From Neoarius graeffei (lineage: Eukaryota > Chordata > Actinopteri > Siluriformes > Ariidae), in assembly GCF_027579695.1 (NCBI RefSeq), contig NC_083596.1, positions 49,909,257 through 49,973,256 of the forward strand: a DNA stretch of 64,000 nucleotides, given 5' to 3'. Positions 21,690 through 33,136 of the stretch are shown in pieces (position 1 is the stretch's first letter; the number at the start of each line of letters is the position of its first letter). Under the pieces are notes generated by a model. The model was not told where the DNA came from and searched no databases. It worked only from the letters and a program-made list of their open reading frames with translations. A program made the translations under genes and the position numbers.

Positions 21690-21980
21690 CACCTTAACGG
21701 ACTATAAATATTCCTTTAAAAACCGGTCACACGCACAAAAGTAGCCTCGACCACAAAGAGCTGAAGGGGCGGGGCGACTCACAACCTAACATGCTTTCTT
21801 TAGTAACAGTTCATTCGTTGCTGTTCGGGGTTCTGATTGGATCAAATAACAGTCACTCACGTGACGCAGGAAAGTTTGAGCCTTTTGATTGGTAGAAATC
21901 CGTTTCGAAACGCTCAGTGGATTCTTATTGGGTTTTGCGCGGCGGAAATGACGTCGTCGTTGCCGAGTTAGTGAGCGGTG
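21690..21980 (-). promoter_or_regulatory. nono promoter and probable non-coding first exon
   Basis: A GTGAGG donor on the minus strand near 21690 suggests a non-coding first exon ending there. Upstream lie three reverse CCAAT boxes (ATTGG at 21836-21840, 21888-21892, 21927-21931), a CACGTG E-box (21858-21863) and a CRE-like TGACGTC (21949-21955). No TATA box is obvious, as expected of a housekeeping gene. Confidence 0.6.
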
Positions 21981-22360
21981 CAGAAGTAGCAGAAAAGATT
22001 AAATTTGCGTCCCCACGCGGTGGCTAATATGTATATAATATTTTTGTATTAAGGAATTTTTTTAATACATTTAAACGTTATGTTAAAAATATTACCTTGC
22101 TGGTTTTTTTTTCTGAATTCATGTCTTTGTGTGTCGTAGTTTTGGGCTATGTATTCTCACGAATTAACTAATAACATAAACAACAACACTAGGCTACTAT
22201 TACTCCTACTACTAACAATAATAATAATAATACAGTATTATTTATAAATTAACCTAATAATATGTATTAGATAAATGGTAGTTATGGCCGTTAAAGGGGC
22301 TGGCTCAGCCTTCCCAGAATCCCCTGCACTAAGTAGCGAGTCGCCATTTTATATGCAAGT

Positions 22361-22737
22361 CTCATTCATCTCATTATCTGTAGCCGCTTTATCCTGTTCT
22401 ACAGGGTCGCAGGCAAGCTGGAGCCTATCCCAGCTGACTACGGGCGAAAGGCGGGGTACACCCTGGACAAGTCGCCAGGTCATCACAGGGCTGACACATA
22501 GACACAGACAACCATTCACACTCACATTCACACCTACGGTCAATTTAGAGTCACCAGTTAACCTAACCTGCATGTCTTTGGACTGTGGGGGAAACCGGAG
22601 CACCCGGAGGAAACCCACGCGGACACGGGGAGAACATGCAAACTCCGCACAGAAAGGCCCTCGCCGGCCACGGGGCTCGAACCCAGACCTTCTTGCTGTG
22701 AGGCGACAGCGCTAACCACTACACCACCGTGCCGCCC
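22361..22737 (-). mobile_element. tRNA-derived SINE, copy 4
   Basis: Reverse copy with a perfect 13-bp TSD, TTTATATGCAAGT, at 22348-22360 and 22738-22750. Inserted about 400 bp upstream of the nono promoter elements. Confidence 0.93.
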
Positions 22738-22750
22738 TTTATATGCAAGT

Positions 22751-23900
22751 GATGTTCCAAAAACAATCCGGCAACATCGAAGCCATAAAGCTTAAAATGT
22801 AGCGTGAAATTGAAGATGCTCTGTGAAAGTATCGATATTTTAAATTCTTTCACCCGATCCATTCTGTTTCTGTCTGATTATTCGGTTGTAATGGCTCCGA
22901 TCTGGCTTCGGCTGCCTCGTATGCAGCTGCGATGGAAAGAAGAAATGACTTATTTTGTTCAGAGCTTCCCTGACCAACACGGACATGAAGAAAAGCTTAA
23001 AGATGCATTTCTCAAGACTAATTTACACCAGAACCGTGTGTGACGCATTTTTCAGTTGTCTGTCTCACGTCCATCTTTTGTTACAGAGAGAAATCCATGG
23101 GAATCAGTGCAGTAATTTAGACCGGTTGCGCTTTAAGCTTGCACCAAGTCTGCTGCTCTATTCTTGAATCTTGAAAATTGTGCTTCAGAAACGGAGGCAG
23201 TATAAATATGGCAAACACATAAATAGAGGATGTTGCATCGTGGCGTATAGATATGAAGTTTATCTTCAAGTGGTGAATGTATATATCACAAGTGAGCAAA
23301 GAGAACGAGTGGAATGTTTTCAACACAAGAAGAGAAGCTTCATATTTTAGCACCACCATGTAATATTCTTTATATTATATGGACACATCCACAAAAAAAT
23401 AAACAAAAACGCAAGTTAATCAAAAGCATTTTAATTTTGAACCTGTTCACCATTTTGATAACGTGTGATTAGTCAGTGGGAAAACACTGGGAGTGATGTC
23501 ATTGGAGTGAAATATTGGGAATTATTATACATATGGGCCACTTTTTCCATGGAATAAAAACATGTGTTCTGTTCCCTTCTAGTGGGTTTATTGATGGCAT
23601 GCAATATTGTTAGCATATCGCTTATCATCCGTGTATTACACCACTCTCCCCAATGGAGAATGAGTGTGCAATATTGTTATAATATTGCATGTTGTCAAGA
23701 CCACACGATGTCACACATCGGAGCTCATGTGAAGATCCAATGGCAAAACTTTTCTGTTGTGCATGCACACAATCGTTTCTTTGTCGGCCAGGAAAGAGAG
23801 AAGACGAGGCTAATCCAATGCGAGGTTTAAGCACTACATAAATAAACTGAAAAATGAAACTAAAGATGCACTGAACACCCGAAAGGCTACCAAAACTCCA
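22751..23900. other. non-coding, probably transposon-derived DNA
   Basis: No gene seen. The block 23560-23720 repeats CAATATTGTTA-type words in both senses and looks like worn transposon sequence. No ends or TSD could be fixed. Confidence 0.3.
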
Positions 23901-23914
23901 TTATATATTCTTCA

Positions 23915-24295
23915 AGCAGCACAACTTTATTCATCACACACTTGAGAAATTTCATCTCTGCATTTAACCCATCTGAAGCAGTGAACACACACATGCGCAC
24001 ACACGTGAGCAATGAGCACACACACATACCCAGAGCAGTGGGCAGCCATGCTAACAGTGCCCGGGGAGCAGCTGGGAGTTCAGTGCCTCGCTCAAGGGCA
24101 CCTCAGCCCAAGGCCGTCCCATATTAACTGCATGTCTTTGGATTGTGGGGGAAACCGGAGCACCCAGAGGAAACCCACACAGACACGGGGAGAACATGAA
24201 ACTCCACACAGAAAGGCCCTCACCGGCCACTGGGCTCGAACCCGGACCTTCTTGCTGTGAGGCGACCGTGCTAACCACTACACCACCGTGCTGCC
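23915..24295 (-). mobile_element. chimeric or variant SINE, copy 5 (body shared with the other SINEs, different tail)
   Basis: 24121-24295 matches the head half of the SINE (reverse), including GGTTCGAGCCC. From 24120 leftward the sequence changes to a different tail (TGCCTCGCTCAAGGGCACCTCAG), a phrase common in fish SINE/LINE 3' regions, running back to about 23915. Either a separate SINE subfamily or a template switch. Confidence 0.55.
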
Positions 24296-24900
24296 CGTAT
24301 TTACAAGAGAAAAACATACCAACGGACATCGAAAAACTGGAAAAGAGACACGTCAGAGATCTAAAACTTCTGCGCTAGCGAGTGACTGTGACAGTTTGTA
24401 AACAAACATGGCCACAAAGTTTGCTTCGTTAAAAGCGGAAGATTTTTAAAGAATTTTGGCTGCCAGGTTGCTCCGTTGTGTGAAGCTGTCGATGTTGATT
24501 TTAAAAGTAATGAAGTAAATGACATTGGGAAATGAAGACTTAAGTCTGAGTGAAAAATGCTGTGGAAAGTGTGCATGGAAGAAGAGTCTTGGGACAGAAA
24601 TCTTAGTTTCTTGGTCATTAGCCTGTGCTACTAATGAACGCTACATCGGCTGGAAGGTGACTTCACTGCCATGCTAACAGTGCCAACTTGTGGGTAATCT
24701 AGCCTTGGCCTTTGAGAATGCTGATATGAAGAGAGTGTGTATGTATTATAATAATAATAATGGCTTTTTTGTGGTCTATCAGCTATATTCCATTCAGCTA
24801 CTCGTCTTGGACTCGTTCAGTATCATGCTAGCTGAATGGAATATATCTGATACACCACCCAATGCCAGCCAATATTATTTAAATATGTCACTCAGATCCG
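24296..24900. other. non-coding, transposon-like stretch
   Basis: Opposed TATATTCCATTCAGCTA words at about 24785 and 24832 mark a small inverted repeat. A short frame near 24409 (MATKFASLKAEDF) resembles the start of a transposon-related protein but soon meets a stop. Confidence 0.3.
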
Positions 24901-24907
24901 CGATGTA

Positions 24908-25285
24908 GGCGGCACGGTGGTGTAGTGGTTAGCGCTGTCGCCTCACAGCAAGAAGGACCGGGTTCGAGCCCCGTGGCCAGTGAGGGCCTTTCTGTGCGGA
25001 ATTTACATGTTCTCCCCGTGTCCGCGTGGGTTTCCTCCGGGTGCTCCGGTTTCCCCCACAGTCCAAAGACATGCAGGTTAGGTTAACTGGTGACTCTAAA
25101 TTGAGCGTAGGTGTGAATGTGAGTGTGAATGGTTGTCTGTGTCTATGTGTCAGCCCTGTGATGACCTGGCAACTTGTCCAGGGTGTACCCCGCCTTTCGC
25201 CCGTAGTCAGCTGGGATAGGCTCCAGCTTGCCTGCGACCCTGTAGGACAGGATAAAGCGGCTACAGAAAATGAGATGAGATGAGA
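24908..25285 (+). mobile_element. tRNA-derived SINE, copy 6
   Basis: Forward copy: GGCGGCACGGTGGTGTAGTG head, tRNA-like A and B boxes, about 375 bp, ATGAG-repeat tail. TSD not clear. Confidence 0.9.
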
Positions 25286-25310
25286 ATAACATCATACAAT
25301 AAAGGGAATA

Positions 25311-25686
25311 GGGCGGCACGGTGGTGTAGTGGTTAGCGCTGTTGCCTCACAGCAAGAAGGTCCGGGTTCGAGCCCCATGGCCGGCGAGGGCCTTTCTGTG
25401 CGGAGTTTGCATGTTCTCCCCGTGTCCGCGTGGGTTTCCTCCGGGTGCTCCGGTTTCCCCCACAGTCCAAAGACATGCAGGTTAGGTTAACTGGTGACTC
25501 TAAGTTGACCGTAGGTGTGAATGTGAGTGTGAATGGTTGTCTGTGTCTATGTGTCAGCCCTGTGATGACCTGGCGACTTGTCCAGGGTGTACCCCGCCTT
25601 TCGCCCGTAGTCAGCTGGGATAGGATCCAGCTCGCCTGCGACCCTGTAGAACAGGATAAAGTGGCTAGAGATAATGAGATGAGATG
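25311..25686 (+). mobile_element. tRNA-derived SINE, copy 7
   Basis: Forward copy 26 bp after copy 6, with its own perfect 13-bp TSD, AATAAAGGGAATA, at 25298-25310 and 25687-25699. Two separate insertions in tandem, not a duplication. Confidence 0.94.
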
Positions 25687-25783
25687 AATAAAGGGAATAT
25701 TTTTGGAATTTTTAAAAAATTACTAATTATGTGTACAATGGGAAATGACCTGACGGTTTCCATGAAACCTTCATCCATTTCTT

Positions 25784-25820
25784 CTTCTTCTTCTTATTAT
25801 TATTATTATTATTATTATTA
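25784..25820. repeat. (TTC)n/(TTA)n microsatellite
   Basis: About four TTC units followed by about eight ATT units. Confidence 0.9.
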
Positions 25821-26399
25821 CAACTTGACGCGCTTCCAGAAAAAACTTTACAGATTCTTGCAAACACACAGGTCATGAATTCCATGAAACCAGAGCTGAG
25901 TCCCACACCAGAGACTTTAGACTCTTGTCAATTTAATTTAATCTGATTAAACACTCAGAAACAGCTGGAATCAGTCTCTGGACCTCTGTTCAACTATTTT
26001 ACAGACATCATAACCATTACAAAACTTCTGAAGGGTTGCTCTGAGTGTGTTTCATCCCCAACAGGAAAACTGAACACTCTTAGCCTATACAGTATATATC
26101 TCTGTTATATTCTTGGATGAACCCTTAAGAACCTTTAATTATCCAATGAACCCTTTAATCAAAGCATGTGTGCATTAACTGGGTAAGTGTGCAATAAACA
26201 CTGCACATTAATGTTCAGGAATTTCTCCTCGATAGACAGAACCTACCAGGGAAAAAATGTCCTTAAATTGTTTGATACTTGGGTAAATCTGAGGAAAAGT
26301 GTTCATGAAGTGTCTTTAAGGGTTCTTCAGTTAAGTTAATTATATTATTTTATATTATATTTAGAAAAAAACACAACAAAATACAAATAATATAATGTA

Positions 26400-26443
26400 A
26401 TTTCTTTCTTTCTCTATCTTTGTGTTTCATTCATTCATTCTCC

Positions 26444-26484
<41 letters not shown>

Positions 26485-26531
26485 TGTGTTTCTTTCTTTC
26501 TCCATGTTTGTTTCATTCATTCTCCATCCGT

Positions 26532-26598
<67 letters not shown>

Positions 26599-26626
26599 CC
26601 ATGTTTGTGTTTCATTCATTCTCCAT

Positions 26627-26657
<31 letters not shown>

Positions 26658-26681
26658 CCATCTTTGTTTCATTCATTCTGC

Positions 26682-26745
<64 letters not shown>

Positions 26746-26773
26746 CCATGTTTGTGTTTCATTCATTCTCCAT

Positions 26774-26824
<51 letters not shown>

Positions 26825-26848
26825 CCATCTTTGTTTCATTCATTCTGC

Positions 26849-26888
<40 letters not shown>

Positions 26889-26893
26889 CCATT

Positions 26894-26952
<59 letters not shown>

Positions 26953-27034
26953 CCATCTCTTTCTTTCTTTATTTCTTTCTCCATGTTTTTCATTCATTTT
27001 CTTTCTTTCTCCATCTTTGTTTCATTCATTCTCC

Positions 27035-27086
<52 letters not shown>

Positions 27087-27090
27087 GTCT
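26400..27090. repeat. (TTTC)n array with interspersed TCCATCTTTGTTTCATTCATTC spacers
   Basis: About 690 bp of TTTC repeats broken at intervals by a 20-30 bp spacer of the CCATGTTTGTGTTTCATTCA type, a higher-order repeat. Long frames through it encode only Phe/Leu/Ser or Lys/Glu/Arg repeats. It ends about 100 bp upstream of the vma21 promoter motifs. Confidence 0.95.
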
Positions 27091-27189
27091 TCTTCCCATC
27101 AGTATGTTCACTCAAACGCAGCCCCTCCTCCTCTCTCGCTCTCTCTCTCCCCCCAGTGGTCACATATAGCAATAATATTAATAATCGCG

Positions 27190-27326
27190 CTTACACGTGA
27201 TGTCAGAGTCATGTGACCATACCCGGAAGTGAATATCTTCTCGTTTCACTGGAATGCTAGAGTGCAGAATTACGTTTGTTTACACATTAAATTAAAAACG
27301 TTTTAAAGTAATTTTCCAAGTTGAAG
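27190..27326 (+). promoter_or_regulatory. vma21 promoter: E-box/CLEAR-like and ETS sites
   Basis: Upstream of the start codon lie CACGTGA (27194-27200), GTCATGTGAC (27208-27217) and CCGGAAGT (27223-27230). The E-boxes resemble the CLEAR element GTCACGTGAC bound by TFEB/MITF factors on lysosomal and V-ATPase genes, which fits a V-ATPase assembly factor. No TATA box. Confidence 0.55.
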
Positions 27327-28305
27327 ATGCAGAACTACGACAAGGCTCCTCTCGGCTCCAGGCCCGACCCTGCGGCGGACAGCAGAGGGTAAATGTAATC
27401 CTGCTTTAATGGTGGAGAGGAGTCCCGGTTAGCGTTAGCAGCACTGCAGTGACATAAAACACGAGTGAGGGATTTGAGGTGAAGGAAATAAAGATATTTA
27501 GTCATTTTAGAGGAGAAAAAGCATTGTATTTAGAGAAAGTGTACAGAAGAGGAGGAAGCGGCGTTTACTGAACTGACTGGAAGATTCCAGACAGGAACTG
27601 CACTGCTTCTGATGCACGCGCTTTGAATGAATTCGCTGAAATGAGATTCTCTCTCTCTCTCTGTCTGTGTCTCTCTGACTGTCTGTGTCTCTCTGTCTGT
27701 CTGTCTGTCTGTGTCTCTCTGTCTGTGTCTCTCTGTCTGTCTCTCTCAGGAATGATGGATCGTTACTCACAGTCCTGAAGACGTTGCTGTTTTTCACCAT
27801 CCTGATGATCACTTTGCCCATTGGACTCTACTTCGCTTCTAAAAAATATTTGTTTGAAGGTTTGTTTTGCGTTCATACCCACTTCCACATGAAACCTTCC
27901 ATGTTGTGTTACCAGGCAAAAAAGCATAAACTCCATTGTCTGCAGTGAAGATGTTGGAAAATGACGGCTTCACGTCAAAGCACTGATCCTGGAGACTCCT
28001 TCCGTAAACGTTCCATCAGCATCTCCTGGGAGAAAGCTTCACCATGTCAATGATTACATGTTTTTTTTTCATTATAGAAACTAGACACAATAACATGAGT
28101 GTTTTACCAAAAAAACCAGTGATTTGACCCTTTCCCTGATACACTCACACTCTCTCTCTCAGGATCTCTGGGTTACTCCAACAACGACAGCTACTTCTAC
28201 GCCGCCATCTTGGCTGTGGTGGCTGTGCACGTGGTCCTGGCGCTGTTTGTTTATGTGGCCTGGAATGAGGGATCGCGGCAGTCGAGGGAAGGAAAGCAGG
28301 ACTGA
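27327..28305 (+). CDS. vma21: Vma21, V-ATPase assembly chaperone, three exons, complete
   Basis: Exons 27327-27388, 27750-27859 and 28163-28305 join in phase to 104 residues (human 101). Two membrane spans: about 30-50 (KTLLFFTILMITLPIGLYF) and about 69-92 (FYAAILAVVAVHVVLALFVY). Near-invariant stretches NDSYFYAAI and VAWNEGSRQ, then the C-terminal EGKQD, identify Vma21. It resides in the ER, helps assemble the V0 proton channel of the vacuolar ATPase, and escorts it towards the Golgi. The start is fixed by the ATG of a short Asp/Pro-rich cytosolic N-terminus. A pyrimidine-rich TCTG repeat serves as the intron 1 acceptor tract. Confidence 0.97.
27640..27748. repeat. (TCTG)n/(TC)n at the vma21 intron 1 acceptor
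   Basis: A pyrimidine-rich TCTG/TC repeat runs straight into the CTCTCTCAG acceptor of vma21 exon 2 and forms its polypyrimidine tract. Confidence 0.9.
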
Positions 28306-28624
28306 GGGAGAGGAAAGAGGATTCGGAGAAGTCGAAGGAGAACGAGAGAGAAACCAGCTTTTTGATTCTGTTAAAAAATGAGTGAGAGATGAGTGAAACA
28401 CAGGAGAGTTCTGATGCAGTGAAAACACTTCTACTGTCCACATGTACCAACAAGGTCAGAGGTCTCTATCAAGCCTGAGGAGTGTGATGTAGAATGTGAA
28501 GCGTTCCTCTAGAGAAGATTGTACGATTCTCTGTGAAGCTGGACAACAGTGTTTTCCTTAATTGAAAGAACTCCAAGCTTTTTCTGAGGTGAAGAACCTA
28601 TAATTATCCCCTGAACACGTCAAG

Positions 28625-28630
28625 AATAAA
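28625..28630 (+). terminator. candidate poly(A) signal of vma21
   Basis: AATAAA about 320 bp past the stop codon. A second ATTAAATAAAA occurs near 29229, so a longer 3' UTR is possible. Confidence 0.4.
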
Positions 28631-30226
28631 TTTTTTTCTCATCCCAGCTCCTCCATCCACATAGAAACTGGGTTCTTTAAAAGGTTAAAGGTTCTTTGGC
28701 TCCAGTAAGAAGCCACTCTGTTGTCCGGTTTTACACAGAACCTTTTCAGGCTTTCCCCAGAGGAACATCCGAACAATTCTTTCATGCTTCTGAACTTTTT
28801 CAGAGTGTAGCTGAGGAACCCTGTGGAATGTGAATGGTGCTTTAAAAAAAAAAAAATTCCAATCTGACCATTTTGTGATCTCAGTACAGGACTTAGTCTG
28901 GTTCCAGAAAGTGCTAGAATGTTGTTTCGAGTGAAGCCGTCGATTAAAACTGAACAGTGATGGATCGTGTTAGTGTAGATTAGATGAATAGATAGATCAG
29001 ACTCAGAATAACACATTTGATCTGAATGTTATCCTTAAAGCATAGAATGAATGCTTGATCTTTGTGCTCATTATTCTGTTTCATGTCTTGTTCTCCTCCT
29101 TCTGTGCAGTGCAGTCTGAGAAATGTCCTGAATATCATTGTTATTACATCATGTACGCTGTTTTTTAAACTAATAACTGATGTTTGTATGATGATTCGAG
29201 GGCCCATGAATGGACCTCTGCCCCAAAAAATTAAATAAAATAGTTGCAGACAAAAAAAAATGCTCATAAAAACAGGTCACGTGATGATAATTTTCCATTT
29301 TTACCAGATTTTTTTTACTTTAAGAAAATGAGAAATGAACGCAACAGTAAGTGGTGCACGATCACAACACGTCTCTTTCTTTCAGAAACATTTTTGTGGT
29401 TACTGCCTTATAGAGGTGAAGCCACTTTGTCACTGTGTTGTAATAAGAATGAGTGGAACAATAGCGCACTGCGCATAAGCATTACAATCACCAGAATGGC
29501 GAATCGTGATCTTGATTCAGCACTTATCCTGATCGAGTTCAATTACCTGTTATACATCTTGATAAACTTTGGAACCAATCAGAACCAGAAACGAAACAAG
29601 AGAAACCTCGTTATAACTTCGTAGTATCGGAGGATAATCAGCAGATATAAAGATACACAAAATTCACCTTGTGGTTCACCAAGGCTACTGATTTGATATC
29701 AACTAAGTGGTGTTTATTTTAAGAAAACTTGCCTTTTGATTATCACAGGTTTTGTTTGGTCCTTCTGAAAGGTTAAATGAAAGGTTTTGTAAGTTTTTTT
29801 TTTTTTTAAGCTTTTTGGCGTAAATATTTACACCAAGAATTCCAGCTATTCAACAAAAACTTGAGAAGGCAGCAAAGACAACGTCCGAATCTTTTGAGCG
29901 ATCCACTTGGTTTGCAATTACAAAAGTTCCATGTGGGAACAAATCAGCTCCTTCAGGGGATAACTGAGCCCTTTCGAGGGATTATTTGTCTTCATCTTTA
30001 CACTACACTTGTGAAACAAAATGTGCTCATTAGTACTAAATAATGCTTTGAAGATAATTCATGAACAAGTGCTTTCTTTCTTACTATTTTGAAAATAGAT
30101 CTCGTTCACAGCACTGGATTTTGAACAAAACAGAGTAAACAAAATTGGGAACCAAAATATTCCAGCCCTGATGCTGCTCGCAGCTTGGTGATGCTTGTAA
30201 GAGATGAGGCGAGTAGAATTGATAAC
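28631..30226. other. non-coding DNA downstream of vma21
   Basis: May include distal vma21 3' UTR. No coding exon, RNA gene or clear repeat recognised. Confidence 0.35.
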
Positions 30227-30241
30227 GTATATATGCGATAT

Positions 30242-30735
30242 CTGTGAAGAAACTCAGTCGTCCAGGTACATAGTAATCTGTGGTTGGTTGAAGAGAGCAA
30301 CTGGACTTGCTTGACGATTCTTGAAAACATTTCGCCTCTCCTCCGAAAGGCATCCTCAGTTCTGTCTGACTACTGAAGGGCTCTCATCCCAAAGTGCGTA
30401 GAAACGTATCTGTGAAGAAACTCAGTTGTCCAGGTACATAGTAATCTGTGGTTGGTTGAAGAGAGCAACTGGACTTGCTTGACGATTCTGCCTTTCGGAG
30501 GAGAGGCGAAACGTTTTCAAGAATCGTCAAGCAAGTCCAGTTGCTCTCTTCAACCAACCACAGATTACTATGTACCTGGACGACTGAGTTTCTTCACAGA
30601 TATGTTTCTACGCACTTTGGGATGAGAGCCCTTCAGTAGTCAGACAGAACTGAGGATGCCTTTCGGAGGAGAGGCGAAACGTTTTCAAGAATCGTCAAGC
30701 AAGTCCAGTTGCTCTCTTCAACCAACCACAGATTA
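30242..30735. mobile_element. Penelope-like terminal segments in inverted arrangement, second insertion
   Basis: About 500 bp made only of the Penelope-like terminal sequence (same type as the ends of 6887-10638). Two minus-sense units (from 30242 and about 30408) meet two plus-sense units (from about 30488 and about 30655) around a centre near 30488. The whole is flanked by a perfect 15-bp TSD, GTATATATGCGATAT, at 30227-30241 and 30736-30750. No coding sequence remains. Confidence 0.8.
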
Positions 30736-30821
30736 GTATATATGCGATATTTACTGTATGGAGATGGGATCAGAAAACTATTTTATTTATAAGCAGGAGC
30801 CACATGGACGCATAGGGGACC

Positions 30822-30822
<1 letters not shown>

Positions 30823-30855
<33 letters not shown>
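30823..30855. repeat. (GT)n microsatellite
   Basis: About 16 GT units. Confidence 0.95.
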
Positions 30856-30858
<3 letters not shown>

Positions 30859-31529
30859 TGAATACACACAAAAAAAACATTAGCAAGAGTGCATTTTTTT
30901 TCCATAAACAAAAGCTCCATAGACACAGTAACATTACACCATGTCATAAAAATGTACAGTTATCTCCTGTGCACTAACCCGGTTTTCATAAGAATTATGT
31001 CTTGGATTATTTATTTGTTTGTTTGTTTGTTTGTTTGTCCCTTCAGGCGCTTGGTAAATGGTTGTCCTCAAAGAAATCAGTCTGCAATGTGATATTTGTG
31101 TTTTTAAATTAAACATTTTGCATTTAAAAGGGAAAAAATTAAAGCTGTAATAGAAGGTTTTTTTTTTGGTATATGAATTTTTTTTGTTTTGTCTTTGCTG
31201 TCCTCATAAATTCTCAAGGTGTATATTTATTTCAATAATGGATACTGTTGATGAGCTGTGTTGGGAGTTAGAGAACATACGTCTGCTGAAATGGAGGAGG
31301 AAGAGAGAGAGAGAGAGAGAGAAAAAAGGAACACTTGGTGGTGCGGAAATTCTGAGCGCATGTCTGAGGGTCGGAATTCCGGCGTGTTTTGGGCGTCCTG
31401 TCCTCTCCTGTGGGTGACTGCATTCCCTCCACATCACCTCAGCGTCTGCAGCGCGCGCACACACACGGGACTCCTCCTGTGTCTCAAACAGACTTGAATG
31501 AAATGTCGCAGAGTTCAGCTCCTCTTATG

Positions 31530-32525
31530 GAGCACTTGCATGTGACGTCACAGCCGATCCAGATTGTGACAGATGCCATCTTGTCGGTCAAACGCCATAT
31601 TCCGCCTTCTACTTCTGCTTTTACTTCTACCTTTTCTTCTGGAAAACCCTACTATATACAATTCTACTACAACGGGTGCGGCTACAAGCTCACCCTACCT
31701 GTGCACGTTTTTTATGTTTTTTGTGTGTATTTTTGCGTGTTGTTCGTCTGTACCGGACATCAATATCCACTATAACCGTATGGACTTACTGGACATTGGT
31801 TTCCAGCAGAAAATGACAGTTTGTAGCGATTTCCATCACATGCACAACATTCCGGACGAGATAGCGAGACCAGCGGGGTCTCCGTGGATTGTTATCGGAA
31901 GCAAAGCGAAGGAGGCGGCGCCGGGAGCGGAAGCAAAAGCGAGGCTGCAGAGCCGGCCTGTTGACTAAGCTCAGAAAACAGCCACTCAAACCTCCGCTGC
32001 TAAGCCTCTATCTCTCCAACACCAGATCCATGTAAACAAGACGGACGATTTGGAATTACAGCTGGAATTACCTTATTCTATTCTATAATCGGCTGGTTAG
32101 TGCTACACTCAATACTTAAGTGACTTACCCATCCAGTGAGGATTCTTGTTTACAAGATGCCACATCTGAGTCGCTGACAAATCCTGAATTTCTGTAAAGA
32201 TAACTGTCCAGAGATTTATAAGCATGCAGTGCTTCACCACTGAACAGCAAGGGAAAGTTAATGAGGTAATTATACACGTCTGGGTATTCCGCTGGCAGTT
32301 CAAAATCCGGTCATGAAAACTCCATCCAGTAAGCCATAAGGGTCACTAATCTGTAGATCGTTTATTTTAGACATATATCTAGTTATCTGTTCATTAGAAA
32401 ATGAGCCGTGTAGTCTGTCGGTTGAAATTGATCCATTCTGTACACGAGTGCAGCAGTATTCAGCTGTGTTTTTGACCGACAAGATGGCGGTTGTGTACTT
32501 TCCGGTCACGTGACTGCAAGATCTC
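31530..32525. mobile_element. DNA transposon remnant (possibly ISL2EU-like) containing a LINE-like fragment
   Basis: Opposed ends share CCATCTTGTCGGTCAAA (about 31576) and its complement near 32473, extending outward through imperfect CACGTGAC/GACGTCAC and TTGCA words (about 50 bp). On the minus strand, 32110-32300 encodes fragments such as PAEYPDVYNYLINFP and GEALHAYKSLDSYLY, resembling proteins of ISL2EU-type transposons with a YqaJ-like nuclease. The + strand at about 31770-32030 encodes NRMDLLDIGF and, in another frame, a RRRRERKQKRGCRAGLL-type stretch seen at LINE ORF2 starts. Both parts are broken by frameshifts. Confidence 0.45.
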
Positions 32526-32974
32526 TATAGCAACTTTATGCATGTGAATGAATCACGTGTGAATTTTGTGGTTTTTAGATGCTCCACTGGAATCTCCAAA
32601 ATCAGCCATGCAACGATCAGCACTAATGAATCAAATCACACAGATCAGATCAAGCACTTTGGTTAATAACCGTGTCTGATGACAGAGAAGAATATCCAGA
32701 GCGGACAGGAAGGCGACTGTAACTCAAGTAACCACTGTGTACAGCCGTGCTGAGCAGAAAAGCATCTCAGAGTGTACAGCATGTGGAGCAACAACAGCGC
32801 AAGACCACATGATGTCTTTTTGGCCGGTTGCATGGAATTAAATAAACTTAAAAACAGAACAGGGTGGGTGGGGCAATCATCAGTCAGAAGTACAGAGACA
32901 GAACAAGCGAAACAACGTTTCAGAAAAGTATGAAGCACGTTTTGTCTTTCTTACTTTTTCAATGTGCAGGCATT

Positions 32975-32979
<5 letters not shown>

Positions 32980-33009
<30 letters not shown>

Positions 33010-33090
33010 CCATTCATTTATGTACACCAAACATTAGAGTGTGTTCCTGAAATCTTCTAAACCTTTCCTTCCTTTGTATGATTCACCCCA

Positions 33091-33135
<45 letters not shown>
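32980..33135. repeat. (GT)n and (CA)n microsatellite pair
   Basis: GT run at about 32980-33007 and CA run at about 33094-33135, opposite in sense and 87 bp apart; single strands could pair. Confidence 0.9.

Positions 33136-33136
<1 letters not shown>

Noticed and set aside
24409-24447. MATKFASLKAEDF reading frame
   Set aside because: Resembles the start of transposon-related proteins but meets a stop almost at once; no splice context to extend it.
24908-24985. tRNA-gene-like heads with A and B boxes
   Set aside because: They belong to SINE heads with tails and TSDs and do not fold as a full cloverleaf on inspection; not tRNA genes.
26420-27216. Open frames of about 240-265 codons on the + strand and over 100 on the minus strand
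   Set aside because: They are the TTTC/GAAA repeat read in several frames (Phe-Leu-Ser or Lys-Glu-Arg only); not genes.
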